NCBI RefSeq assembly: GCF_001293465.1
Contig: NZ_JSYZ01000015.1
Coordinates: 186,001-250,000, forward strand
From: Pseudomonas asplenii
Lineage (GTDB): Bacteria > Pseudomonadota > Gammaproteobacteria > Pseudomonadales > Pseudomonadaceae
Length of the DNA: 64,000 bases
Reading direction: 5' to 3'
Positions 45,873 to 54,658 of the stretch are shown here, in pieces. Both the position numbers and the translations under genes were made by a program. Under the pieces are notes generated by a model. The model was not told the origin of the DNA. It worked only from the letters and a program-made list of their open reading frames with translations, and ran no database searches. Every line of letters starts with the position of its first letter. The first letter of the stretch is position 1.

Positions 45873-46571
45873 TCAGGCCGGCGTGACGAAAGCGATCCCG
45901 GTGCGCAGCGCCGCATTGCGCACATGCTCCTGCATGGCCTTCTGCGCCGGCCCCGCCGCATGCCGGGCCAAAGCCCGGAGGATCTTGCGGTGCTCCTGCC
46001 AGGTTTCCATGGCCCGTTCGGCCCGGATGAACGGCAGTTTCTGGCTCTCCAGGAACAATTCGGCCGTGGCACTGAGAATGCCGACCATGGCCTGGTTGCC
46101 GCTGGCCAGGAGGATCCGCCGGTGAAAGTCGAAATCCAGCCGGGCGGCAGCCTCGAAGTCCCCGGCGAGCAGCTCGGCACGCATGGCGTCGACATTGTCC
46201 TGCAGGATATCCAGCTCATCCGCCGTCAGCGTGACCGCCGCCAGCCCGGCGGCAAACCCTTCGAGGGCATAGCGCAACTGGAAAATGTCCTCGGCCGAAG
46301 CCTGGGCCGCGAACGGCCAGGCCAGCCCGCTGCCGGACGGCGCCTGCCCCTGCGCCTGGACGAACACCCCCTTGCCCGGCTGCACGCTGATCACCCCCAG
46401 CGCACTCAGGGACGACAGTGCCTCGCGTAGCGACGCCCGGCTGATCCCCAGGCGCTGCGCCAGGTCACGCTGCGAGGGCAGGGCGTCGCCCGGGCCGTAG
46501 CCCTCCTCGCTGATCAATTTACGAATGGCTTGCAGCGCCACTTCAGGTACGGCGCGGGAAATCGAGTTCAT
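45873..46571 (-). CDS. FadR-subfamily GntR transcriptional regulator
   Basis: 232 residues. The winged helix-turn-helix (about 8-72; SQRDLAQRLGISRASLREALSSL) is followed by a helical FCD ligand domain (about 95-220) with metal-binding His/Asp/Glu positions in DFDFHRRILLASGN and HRKILRALARHAAGPA. Divergent from the ABC-transporter operon, with a 15-base dyad between, so it most likely represses or activates that operon and itself. The effector is probably the transported amino or organic acid, not determinable here. Confidence 0.9.
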   Translation of the reverse strand: MNSISRAVPEVALQAIRKLISEEGYGPGDALPSQRDLAQRLGISRASLREALSSLSALGVISVQPGKGVFVQAQGQAPSGSGLAWPFAAQASAEDIFQLRYALEGFAAGLAAVTLTADELDILQDNVDAMRAELLAGDFEAAARLDFDFHRRILLASGNQAMVGILSATAELFLESQKLPFIRAERAMETWQEHRKILRALARHAAGPAQKAMQEHVRNAALRTGIAFVTPA

Positions 46572-46606
46572 GGTGCCCAGGCTGGAAGGTCCGATAAAGC
46601 GCTAGT

Positions 46607-46621
46607 TGTAAAGCTATTACA
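46607..46621. promoter_or_regulatory. Possible operator of the GntR-family regulator
   Basis: TGTAA-AGCTA-TTACA: perfect 5-bp arms with a 5-base spacer, 36 bases before the regulator start and within the divergent promoter region. FadR-type proteins bind such short dyads. Confidence 0.4.
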
Positions 46622-46828
46622 GGCGGGCGGCAAGTCACGCCCAGCACTGGTTCGCGCCCCATGACCCATGCGCGATAACGGTGCGAAAAGAATAGCAACT
46701 GTTCAGACCAGTAAGACCATGAAAACCCTGACGAGGCCCGGAATACAGGGCTTTTCGCACGGTATGGCATGGGCTGTGCAATGCATATCGAACCGTAACC
46801 CTCCCCTTTTCGCATTCGGAGATCCGCC

Positions 46829-47614
46829 ATGACCAAAGGCTTCAACGCCCTGCTCGCCGCCCTCTTCGCCAGCCTGATGCTGGGCCAGGCAGTCGCCCAT
46901 GCCAATGGCCTGGACGATGTCGTCGCCCGTGGCACACTCAAGGTCGCCGTGCCTCAGGACTTCCCGCCCTTCGGCTCGGTCGGGCCGGACATGAAACCCC
47001 GCGGCCTGGACATCGACACCGCGAAACTGCTGGCCGACCAGCTCAAGGTCAAGCTGGAACTGACCCCGGTCAACAGCACCAACCGCATCCCGTTCCTCAC
47101 CACCGGCAAGGTCGACCTGGTGATCTCCAGCCTCGGCAAGAACGCCGAGCGGGAAAAGGTCATCGACTTCTCCCGGGCCTACGCGCCCTTCTACCTCGCG
47201 GTGTTCGGCCCGCCCGAAGCCGCGATCAATGGCCTGGATGACCTCAAGGGCAAGACCATCAGCGTCACCCGTGGCGCCATCGAGGATATCGAACTGACCG
47301 CCGTGGCGCCCCAGGGCGTGACGATCAAGCGCTTCGAGGACAACAACTCGACCATCGCCGCCTACCTCGCCGGCCAGGTCGACCTGATCGCCAGCGGCAA
47401 CGTGGTGATGGTGGCCATTTCCGAACGCAACCCGAAACGGGTGCCGGCGATGAAGGTGAAGCTCAAGGACTCCCCGGTCTATGTCGGCGTGAACAAGAAC
47501 GAGCCGGCCTTGCTGGACAAGGTGAACCAGATCCTGAGCGCCGCCAAGGCCGATGGCAGCCTGGACAGGAACGCCCAGCAATGGCTCAAGCAACCGTTGC
47601 CCGCCGATCTCTGA
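46829..47614 (+). CDS. Polar amino-acid ABC transporter, periplasmic binding protein
   Basis: 261 residues. Signal peptide (ALFASLMLGQAVAHA) is cut near 25. The mature protein has the family-3 binding fold: RGTLKVAVPQDFPPFG at the start, RGLDIDTAKLLAD, and the later TTGKVDLVISSLGKNAEREKVIDFS with the Arg that contacts the ligand carboxylate. It opens a four-gene operon (binding protein, two permeases, ATPase) divergent from the FadR-type gene. Ligand class: polar amino acid, exact one unknown. Confidence 0.92.
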   Translation: MTKGFNALLAALFASLMLGQAVAHANGLDDVVARGTLKVAVPQDFPPFGSVGPDMKPRGLDIDTAKLLADQLKVKLELTPVNSTNRIPFLTTGKVDLVISSLGKNAEREKVIDFSRAYAPFYLAVFGPPEAAINGLDDLKGKTISVTRGAIEDIELTAVAPQGVTIKRFEDNNSTIAAYLAGQVDLIASGNVVMVAISERNPKRVPAMKVKLKDSPVYVGVNKNEPALLDKVNQILSAAKADGSLDRNAQQWLKQPLPADL

Positions 47615-47638
47615 TCCGGTTTTCCCGAGGCCCGCTCC

Positions 47639-48304
47639 ATGGCTTATCAGTTCGACTTTCTGCCGGTGTTGCACAACGCCGACCTGCTGCTGCGCGGCGC
47701 CCTGTTCACGCTGGAGCTGACTGCCATCGGCACCCTGCTGGGAGTCGGTCTCGGCATTCTCGGCGCAGCCGTGCGTGCCTGGAAGATCCAGCCGTTCTCG
47801 GCCCTGTTCGGGGTGTATGTGGAACTGATCCGCAACACGCCGTTCCTGGTGCAACTGTTCTTCATCTTCTTCGGCCTGCCGTCCCTGGGACTGCAGATTT
47901 CCGAGTGGCAGGCGGCGGTGCTGGCGATGGTGATCAACCTCGGCGCCTACAGCACCGAGATCATCCGCGCCGGCATCGAGGCGATTCCCCGCGGGCAGCT
48001 GGAAGCCGCCGCGGCCCTGGCCATGAGCCGCTTCGAGGCCTTCCGCCATGTGGTCTTGCGCCCGGCGCTGGGCAAGGTCTGGCCGGCCCTGAGCAGCCAG
48101 ATCATCATCGTCATGCTTGGCTCGGCGGTGTGCTCGCAGATCGCCACCGAGGAATTGAGCTTCGCCGCCAACTTCATCCAGTCGCGCAACTTCCGCGCCT
48201 TTGAAACCTATGCCCTGACCACCCTGATCTACCTGGGCATGGCCCTGCTGATCCGCCAGTTGCTCAACTGGCTGGGACGGCGCTACCTGGCGAGGAGTCG
48301 CTGA
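47639..48304 (+). CDS. Amino-acid ABC transporter permease (HisM/HisQ family)
   Basis: 221 residues with about five membrane helices and the HisMQ signature YVELIRNTPFLVQLFF near residue 60. The EAA loop EAAAALAMSRFEAFRHVVLRP lies at about 120-140. TGATG overlap with the next permease, so translation is coupled. Pairs with it to form the membrane channel. Confidence 0.92.
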   Translation: MAYQFDFLPVLHNADLLLRGALFTLELTAIGTLLGVGLGILGAAVRAWKIQPFSALFGVYVELIRNTPFLVQLFFIFFGLPSLGLQISEWQAAVLAMVINLGAYSTEIIRAGIEAIPRGQLEAAAALAMSRFEAFRHVVLRPALGKVWPALSSQIIIVMLGSAVCSQIATEELSFAANFIQSRNFRAFETYALTTLIYLGMALLIRQLLNWLGRRYLARSR

Positions 48305-48951
48305 TGGATTTCACGTTCTGGGACATCCTCAACAACCTGCTGAGCGGATTGCAGTGGACCCTGGTGCTGTCGCTGGTGGCCTTCCTCGGCGGCGGCCTGC
48401 TCGGCCTGCTGGTGATGGTGCTGCGCATTGCCGAAAAGCCCCTGCTGCGCGGCCTGGCCCGCGCCTATATCGAACTGTTCCAGGGCACGCCGCTGCTGAT
48501 GCAGCTGTTCATGGTGTTTTTCGGCGTGGCCCTGCTCGGGGTGGACATCTCGCCCTGGCTGGCGGCCGCCATCGCCCTGACCCTGTTCACCGGCGCCTAT
48601 CTGGCGGAGATCTGGCGCGGCTGCGTCGAATCCATCGCCCGCGGCCAGTGGGAGGCCTCGGCCAGCCTGGCGCTCAACCGCTACGAACAACTGCGCCACG
48701 TGATCCTGCCGCAGGCCCTGCGCATCGCCATCGCACCGACCGTGGGCTTTTCGGTGCAGGTGATCAAGGGCACCGCGGTGACCTCGATCATCGGCTTCAC
48801 CGAACTGACCAAGACCGGCGGCATGCTCGCCAACGCCACCTTCGAACCCTTCATGGTCTACGGCCTGGTGGCCGTCGGCTATTTCCTCCTCTGCTACCCC
48901 TTGTCCCTCAGTGCGCGCTACCTGGAAAGGAGACTGCATGTCGCTTCTTAG
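48304..48951 (+). CDS. Amino-acid ABC transporter permease, second subunit
   Basis: 215 residues with about five membrane helices. AYIELFQGTPLLMQLFMVFF is the HisMQ signature and EASASLALNRYEQLRHVILPQ the EAA loop. It overlaps the ATPase gene by 14 bases. Confidence 0.92.
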   Translation: MDFTFWDILNNLLSGLQWTLVLSLVAFLGGGLLGLLVMVLRIAEKPLLRGLARAYIELFQGTPLLMQLFMVFFGVALLGVDISPWLAAAIALTLFTGAYLAEIWRGCVESIARGQWEASASLALNRYEQLRHVILPQALRIAIAPTVGFSVQVIKGTAVTSIIGFTELTKTGGMLANATFEPFMVYGLVAVGYFLLCYPLSLSARYLERRLHVAS

Positions 48952-49675
48952 AATTTCCGCCCTGCACAAGTACTACGGCGACCATCATGTGCTCAAGGGC
49001 ATCGACCTGAGTGTCGAGCAAGGCCAGGTGGTGGCGATTATCGGCCGCAGCGGCTCGGGCAAGAGCACCCTGCTGCGCACCCTCAACGGCCTGGAATCGA
49101 TCAACGACGGCGTGATCGAGGTCGACGGCGAATACCTCGATGCGGCCCGTGCCGACCTGCGCAGCCTACGGCAGAAGGTCGGCATGGTGTTCCAGCAGTT
49201 CAACCTGTTCCCGCACCTGAGTGTGGGCGAAAACGTCATGCTCGCCCCGCAGGTGGTACAGAAGGTTCCCAAAGCCAAGGCGGCCGAACTCGCACGGCAG
49301 ATGCTCGAACGGGTCGGCCTGGGCGACAAGTTCGATGCCTTCCCGGATCGTCTCTCCGGCGGCCAGCAACAGCGGGTGGCGATTGCCCGGGCCCTGGCGA
49401 TGTCGCCGAAAGTGCTGCTGTGCGACGAGATCACCTCGGCGCTGGACCCGGAGCTGGTCAATGAAGTGCTCAGCGTGGTGCGCCAATTGGCGAGGGACGG
49501 CATGACCCTGATCATGGTCACCCATGAAATGCGCTTCGCCCGGGAAGTCGGCGACAAACTGGTGTTCATGCACCAGGGCAAGGTTCATGAGGTCGGTGAC
49601 CCCAAGGTGCTGTTCGCCAATCCGCAGACCGCGGAGCTGGCGAACTTCATCGGCAGCGTGGAAGCCCCCGCCTGA
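48938..49675 (+). CDS. Amino-acid ABC transporter ATP-binding protein
   Basis: 245 residues from MSLLRISALHKYYG (ATG at 48938, AAAGGAG 6 bases before), inside the end of the second permease gene. Walker A GRSGSGKST (about 34-42), the signature LSGGQQQRVAIARALA, Walker B VLLCDEITSALDPE (with Ile-Thr in place of the usual Pro-Thr) and the switch His in VTHEM are all present. It powers the transporter encoded upstream. Confidence 0.95.
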   Translation: MSLLRISALHKYYGDHHVLKGIDLSVEQGQVVAIIGRSGSGKSTLLRTLNGLESINDGVIEVDGEYLDAARADLRSLRQKVGMVFQQFNLFPHLSVGENVMLAPQVVQKVPKAKAAELARQMLERVGLGDKFDAFPDRLSGGQQQRVAIARALAMSPKVLLCDEITSALDPELVNEVLSVVRQLARDGMTLIMVTHEMRFAREVGDKLVFMHQGKVHEVGDPKVLFANPQTAELANFIGSVEAPA

Positions 49676-49681
49676 GACCGC

Positions 49682-50230
49682 TCATTCGCCCGGCACCAGT
49701 TCGAAACGCCCGCGGCCTTGGATTTCAGTCTCGTCGCCGACTCGGCTCATGGCCAGGGGCAGGCGCGGTTCGACCTCGACCTGCGCCGAGAAAAACCGCC
49801 CCTTGGCCGGCAGCCCTTGCGCCAGCACTCGCACAGTCCGGCCTGGGGCCATCAGCCAATCGGCCCCGTGCTCTTCCGGGCGGCCCTCCACCGCCAGGCT
49901 GACGGGCTCGCCATCCAGCCGGGCGTTGCCCAGGCCGACGGTGAAGTAGCCCCGAGCCAGACGGTAGGCCTGCGGCCCCGCCGCGGCCCCTTCGAAACGC
50001 AACAGCATGGCCGTGGGCCGGGGGCAGACGATCGTCAGGCTCAGTCGGCGAAGACCCAGCGACAACTCGGACTGCCCGGGCTGGATTGGCAGACTCCCCA
50101 GGCGCAGCGAGCCGAGATCAATCTGCGCCTGGCTCAGGGACAACGTGCAGTCATGGGCGGCAACGGGTAACGAACACAAGGCAAGAGCAAGGCAACAACG
50201 GCGCAGGATGCTGCTGGCGCAAGAAGTCAT
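49682..50230 (-). CDS. DUF1120-type fimbrial subunit or tip protein
   Basis: 182 residues. Signal peptide LALALCSLPVAAHD near 8-25, with Cys28 in the mature N-terminus (DCTLSLSQAQIDLGSL) and a second Cys near 69 (TIVCPRP), giving a pilin-like disulfide. C-terminus GRFELVPGE ends in a strand pattern. It is the last gene of the chaperone-usher unit and is presumed to be a minor subunit. It converges on the ABC ATPase gene with a 6-base gap. No lectin domain can be seen. Confidence 0.72.
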   Translation of the reverse strand: MTSCASSILRRCCLALALCSLPVAAHDCTLSLSQAQIDLGSLRLGSLPIQPGQSELSLGLRRLSLTIVCPRPTAMLLRFEGAAAGPQAYRLARGYFTVGLGNARLDGEPVSLAVEGRPEEHGADWLMAPGRTVRVLAQGLPAKGRFFSAQVEVEPRLPLAMSRVGDETEIQGRGRFELVPGE

Positions 50231-50246
50231 GACGGTGTCCTCTGGA

Positions 50247-52736
50247 TCAGATCGCCCGGCAAACCGCCGTGGCCGTTTCGTAGGGCCTGTCGTTGTCGAC
50301 GGCTTCGGCCAGTTCGACAGTCAGGACGCAGTGGGTATGCTCGGCCAGGCGGATACTCAGTCGCTGCCCAGCCTCGGCATCATTCAGGAAAACCATGCCT
50401 TCGCCGACGACCGTGGTGAGCAGCCCGCCCTCGACGCTGGACACCAATGCTCCCTGACGCAGCGGTTCGGCATTTTCGTCGGTGACCTTGAGCAGCAGCC
50501 GGCGGGCACTGACCACCGAGAAATCAACCCGGTTGAACGACCCGCGCCCGGCCTCCAGACGCTTCACCCCATTGATCAGGTCGACACGCCGCGGCAACGA
50601 GCGGCTGTCGACTTCCACCTGGCTCTCCCGATAGGCCGACAGGCCGGGCAGCACCGCCTGCCCGCTGAAATCGGTCCAGACCGGGCCTTGCGGCGTGGCC
50701 AGGCGGATGCCGGACAGCTCACCCACCGAGGCCACCCCGAAGGTTTCCTGGATGGCGTAGGGCGAGAACGTCAGCCCTCCCCCATGCAGGGCGACGCCTC
50801 CGGACAACTGCCCGCTGTAACGGGTGCCGGAAGGGTTGCGCGTCGCCCCCAGCCCTACCTGGGTGTAGCGCGGCAGCAGACTGAGGTTGGCCCTGGTGAG
50901 CTGCTGCCGGTTGTCGAGATCGCGCTCCAGCCCCAGGTCGTAGCTCAGGGTGTCGCTGACCCGCTCACGGTAATCGCCACCGACATTGAGCCGGTCGCCG
51001 CGACGACTGACGTAGGAACCAATCCGCCGATCCCCACCCAACGGGATGCTGACGCCCAGGCGCATCCCCAGCCCCGGGTCCGACGCATGACGCCCCTCGC
51101 GTGGCCCGACACTGGAGTCGACGCTCAGGTTGACGCTGGCATACCGGTAGTCCCTGCTCCAGAGCCCATGCAGGCGCTGGGACGAACGCCCATCGAACAT
51201 CAGGTTGCGCGAGTAGCCCGGGCTGAAACCGCCCAGTTGCGCATCCGACCAGCCGAGTGCAGTGGTGTACTGTCGCCTGAGGCGCAGGCTGGAATCATTA
51301 TTGCGATCTGCACTGTGCACCTCGAACAGATCGCGATAACCGGCAGTGCGCAGGGTAGCACTCAGGCTCAGGTCGATATCCGCCACGAATGGGCTGCTCA
51401 GCGAGAGGCTGTCCTGCCGCCCTGTCAGGGAGTGCCGGGTCGTCTGGGACAGGGTGCTGCGCAAACCCAGGCCGACCCGCTCCCAGACTCGGCTGTCGAA
51501 CGCCCAACCGGTGGCACGATAGTCGTCGCTGGCCAACAGCCCGCTGCTCAACGAGCCGAATCGGCCTAGCCCCCAGGTGCCGCTACCGGTCGCCAGCAAT
51601 GGCTCATCCGCACCGTCGCCATCGCCCTCGCGCAGCCGCCCCAGGGCCAGGTGGTAACCCGGCGGGACCGACGCGGCCCCCGGGAAGGATGCCGCAGGTA
51701 CGACAAAACGCTGTTCGCCGCCCGTCTCGCCGATGACCCGGACCTCCAGGTCGACGCTGTCGCCGAGCAACGGCAGACCGGCCAGGCTGAAGGGCCCCTG
51801 GGGGACCAGGGTGGTATGGATCAATACGCCGGACTGGCGAACCTCCACGCGCGATGAATCGAACGCCACGCCCCGGACCACCACGCCATGCCCGGCCCGA
51901 CCCACCAACGAACCGCCGGGCATGAACTGCACACCGGAGAGTGGGACACCGGCGAATATCGGCCCTGCACTGCTGATCTGGCCGGCCTGGAACGTTGTCT
52001 GCCAGGCGTTCAGGTCCCGTTGCGCGTAGGCATACAGATGCTCCGTTTGCCGTTTCCCATCGTGGGCGACATGCAACTGGCGACTACGTACGACCCAGTC
52101 GCCTGCATTGAACCCTGCCTCGGTCGCCGCCGAAAGAAAACGTTCGGTCCGCTGCTGCGAACGGGTGTCGACCGCCAACACCTCGTAATTGAGCAAGGCC
52201 GCCGTACCGCCACGGCTGTAGGCACCCTCGTCGAGCCGCTGGCCGCGCAGGGCCTGGGTCGGCACCAGCAGGGCCACCTCCTCGCGATGGGGTCGCAGGG
52301 AAACCCGGGCCTGCGGATATGCCTGCAAGAAGTCATGGCAGTCCTGGTCAAGCACCCTGCCGGCAGTGGTGGCGGTCGGCTTCAAGCCGGCCTTGTCCAG
52401 CAACGCCGTGGTGAAACACAACTGACCCTCCTGGTCGAAATGGAGCTTGGCAAGGCCCAGCGAATCGCCGTTGAGCTCCAGATTCACCACCTGCTGCCCT
52501 TCGCGAAAGCGCGGTGCCAAGCGGAAATAATCAGCAACTGCGGGATCGATACCGCGTCCGGAGAGCACCGACAAGTCGAACTCCACCTCGGCGGCCTCCT
52601 CCTTCTTCTGGGCCGAGACAGGCTCGCCAAACCCCAGCAAGACCAGCCCCAGTCCCCTGATCAGCCACTGGGCCGACCTGGAAATCGGCAGGCATCGGCC
52701 GTGGCCCTCACCGGCTCGTCGCTCAGGCGCTCTCAT
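50247..52736 (-). CDS. Outer-membrane fimbrial usher
   Basis: 829 residues from MRAPERRAGEG (ATG at 52736, 8 bases after the chaperone stop); a TTG 24 bases upstream would overlap the chaperone gene. A signal segment ends near VSAQ (about 41). The N-terminal domain, FDLSVLSGRGIDPAVADYF, binds chaperone-subunit complexes; the 24-strand barrel follows with repeated SRxYRYAS-like strands, and the C-terminal domains have NAEPLRQGALVS and MVFLNDAEAGQRLSIRL. It pumps subunits across the outer membrane. The middle plug is present (GVPLSGVQFMPGGSLVGRAG). Confidence 0.92.
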   Translation of the reverse strand: MRAPERRAGEGHGRCLPISRSAQWLIRGLGLVLLGFGEPVSAQKKEEAAEVEFDLSVLSGRGIDPAVADYFRLAPRFREGQQVVNLELNGDSLGLAKLHFDQEGQLCFTTALLDKAGLKPTATTAGRVLDQDCHDFLQAYPQARVSLRPHREEVALLVPTQALRGQRLDEGAYSRGGTAALLNYEVLAVDTRSQQRTERFLSAATEAGFNAGDWVVRSRQLHVAHDGKRQTEHLYAYAQRDLNAWQTTFQAGQISSAGPIFAGVPLSGVQFMPGGSLVGRAGHGVVVRGVAFDSSRVEVRQSGVLIHTTLVPQGPFSLAGLPLLGDSVDLEVRVIGETGGEQRFVVPAASFPGAASVPPGYHLALGRLREGDGDGADEPLLATGSGTWGLGRFGSLSSGLLASDDYRATGWAFDSRVWERVGLGLRSTLSQTTRHSLTGRQDSLSLSSPFVADIDLSLSATLRTAGYRDLFEVHSADRNNDSSLRLRRQYTTALGWSDAQLGGFSPGYSRNLMFDGRSSQRLHGLWSRDYRYASVNLSVDSSVGPREGRHASDPGLGMRLGVSIPLGGDRRIGSYVSRRGDRLNVGGDYRERVSDTLSYDLGLERDLDNRQQLTRANLSLLPRYTQVGLGATRNPSGTRYSGQLSGGVALHGGGLTFSPYAIQETFGVASVGELSGIRLATPQGPVWTDFSGQAVLPGLSAYRESQVEVDSRSLPRRVDLINGVKRLEAGRGSFNRVDFSVVSARRLLLKVTDENAEPLRQGALVSSVEGGLLTTVVGEGMVFLNDAEAGQRLSIRLAEHTHCVLTVELAEAVDNDRPYETATAVCRAI

Positions 52737-52743
52737 GCAAGCA

Positions 52744-53451
52744 TCACAGTGCTTCGGCAAGAATCGGTGCTTCGTAGCTGGCTACCGCAAATCCGTAGAC
52801 CGTTGCCGGCTGCAGAGTGACCGACGTACTCGTCGGCAGCGCCGGGTCCATTTCGATCTCAAGCATCTCCCCCGGCAGCACGTAACTGCGGCCCAGCATC
52901 ACGCTGGTCTTGTGCGGGTTGAGCTGGAGCTCCGGCGCCAGGCGCACGACATAAGGGCTGTCATTACGTACCAGCAGCCTGGATCCGCGCTGGTGCCACG
53001 TCAACGCCTTCCAGGGCTCGCCATTACGTGCCAAGCCTCTGGGATGCAGGATCAGCGGCAGGTTCTGGCGCAGGTTGATGCCTACCGTGGCGCCGTCCGC
53101 GGACTTGCGCTGCGGTATGCCCTCGAAGGTGACCCGCTTCAGGCGCTGGGTCTTGAGCGGTTGGTCGTTGATGGCAAGAAAGGTCACCACCTGCGTCTCG
53201 CCGCCGTCGAGCCGGGAGACCGGCTGCGCCACCACCACCAGCGCCTCAAGGTCCTCGGGAATGGACTCGATCGCCGAATTCAGCAGGACCGTGCCGCTCT
53301 CGGTATTGCGCACATGGATACTGGCCTGACCCTCCTCCTCATGGAGAATGACCACCGTGGTTTCCGGTTGCACACCATCGGCCCGGGCGTTCCCCCATAA
53401 CACACCCAGAAGAAAGAACAACGCACCGGCAAAATAGGGCATACGAGGCAT
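52744..53451 (-). CDS. Periplasmic fimbrial chaperone
   Basis: 235 residues from MPRMPYFAGAL (ATG at 53451, TTGGAGA upstream); signal peptide cut near 24 (NARA). Two immunoglobulin-like domains of the PapD type: the first with the acidic/hydrophobic G1-like strand (VVTFLAINDQPLKTQRLKRV), the second with NDSPYVVRLAPELQLNP. It holds subunits by donor-strand complementation for the usher. Second gene of the unit, after the DUF1120 subunit and a strong hairpin. Confidence 0.88.
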   Translation of the reverse strand: MPRMPYFAGALFFLLGVLWGNARADGVQPETTVVILHEEEGQASIHVRNTESGTVLLNSAIESIPEDLEALVVVAQPVSRLDGGETQVVTFLAINDQPLKTQRLKRVTFEGIPQRKSADGATVGINLRQNLPLILHPRGLARNGEPWKALTWHQRGSRLLVRNDSPYVVRLAPELQLNPHKTSVMLGRSYVLPGEMLEIEMDPALPTSTSVTLQPATVYGFAVASYEAPILAEAL

Positions 53452-53519
53452 GGTCTCCAAGTGACACGCTCCCTGGCGAACATATATTAAGATCCGTTTG
53501 ATACAGACATGACGAGATG

Positions 53520-53543
53520 GCCGGCACACACTTGCGTGCCGGC
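53520..53543 (-). other. Strong hairpin between the first fimbrial subunit gene and the chaperone gene
   Basis: GCCGGCAC (53520-53527), an 8-base loop, then GTGCCGGC (53536-53543): a perfect 8-bp GC stem. On the minus strand, the gene direction, it lies 41 bases after the subunit stop and lacks a following T-run, so it is more likely an mRNA-stabilising or processing element than a full terminator. Confidence 0.75.
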
Positions 53544-53583
53544 TTCTTCTCTACTGGTTAGTTGCCATTTGAATCCAAGTTAT

Positions 53584-54237
53584 TCAGAGATAGCGCAGTT
53601 CCAGGGTTGCCGAACCGTCCAGGCTTACTGCTTCTTTTATATCAAGCTCGGAAGTCTTGTTGATGACCGCCTGAACTTCCAGTACGCCACTGACCCGTTC
53701 CACCGAAGCGGGATGAGTGGCCATGAAACCACTCCAGGACATGATGTTCTGATACTGGCCCAGGGCACCGTCGCCACGCTTCCAGTTCAGTCCGTTGTTA
53801 CCCGACACTATGGTGTTGACCAACGGGAAGTTGGCCAAGGACTTCTTGATGATCAACGCATAGCCGCCGATCCGCTGGCCACCCGACGTCGTGCCCAGGC
53901 CATAGTTGTAGATGTCGTCGTAGCCCGGATTGATGGACGCCTGCACGATACCCGGGACCTTGCTGCCGGCGCGGTTGTCGATGGTCTTCACGCCCACCCG
54001 GGTGCCACCCTCGCACTTGACCAGGAACGGCACGCTCTTGGCCTCCAGGCGCGTATAGTTGTCCGGTTTCAGGGAGCCGCCATCAATCTTCCTGTAGTCG
54101 ACAATACCGCCGTTCTGCAGGGTCAACGTGCAAGCCGGCGGGATGATCGTGCCTGTCACCAGCAGGTCAGCGGCACTGGCATAACCTCCGACTGCAACCA
54201 GCAGGGCGCCGAGCGTCAACTTGGATAACAACTTCAT
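53584..54237 (-). CDS. DUF1120 family major fimbrial subunit candidate
   Basis: 217 residues from MKLLSKLTLGALLVAVGG (ATG at 54237, GGAGGGGG just before). Signal peptide cut after YASA. Mature part starts DLLVTGTIIPPACTLTLQNGG; Cys near 49 and near 88 (LVKCEGG) give a disulfide as in pilins. C-terminus TLELRYL supplies the penultimate-aromatic strand used in chaperone binding. First gene of the unit, with the best ribosome site and the hairpin behind it, so probably the most abundant product. DUF1120 proteins occur with chaperone-usher genes in Pseudomonas and Burkholderia. Confidence 0.8.
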   Translation of the reverse strand: MKLLSKLTLGALLVAVGGYASAADLLVTGTIIPPACTLTLQNGGIVDYRKIDGGSLKPDNYTRLEAKSVPFLVKCEGGTRVGVKTIDNRAGSKVPGIVQASINPGYDDIYNYGLGTTSGGQRIGGYALIIKKSLANFPLVNTIVSGNNGLNWKRGDGALGQYQNIMSWSGFMATHPASVERVSGVLEVQAVINKTSELDIKEAVSLDGSATLELRYL

Positions 54238-54658
54238 TTTCCCCCTCCATGTCATTCTGTTTTTAGCGGGCATGAGTTATTCAAGGCCGTCTGTTTTAAC
54301 CGAAACCCCACTGCACCCAGGACACTTCAGTCTCTACAGCCAGCAACAATTAAATAACTGACACCAAGGCAAGATTGCCGGGCGCTAGTTTCCCTATTGA
54401 TCCACGCCAGAAAAACCGGAGCGTTCGCAATCGGTTAGTTGAATAAAGAACAGGCGGAATCGGATGCCTTGGATATCGGTGTCACCTTGACCATGCCAAA
54501 CAAGTAATGAATGTGACATATTCATGTAGGAAAATTGACGCAATGATGTTCCACCCACCCCGCAACCGACCCTGACCGGCTGCTCCCGGGCGCCCTACGT
54601 TGGCGTCAGAGCCTGATCGTGGCACGATGGAGGGGTTATCGACCGAGATCCTTCAACC
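54238..54658. other. Intergenic region between the fimbrial operon and ppx
   Basis: 421 bases with no convincing gene. It is clearly richer in A/T than its surroundings (for example 54285-54560) and must carry the fimbrial promoter (minus) and the ppx promoter (plus). AATGTGACATATTCATGT at 54513-54530 has one good half of a CRP/Vfr site. No terminator or riboswitch is seen. Confidence 0.5.

Noticed and set aside
45676..46125. Plus-strand open frame upstream of and antisense to the GntR-family gene
   Set aside because: No ribosome site, Cys/Arg-rich shadow composition, and it overlaps the well-supported regulator.
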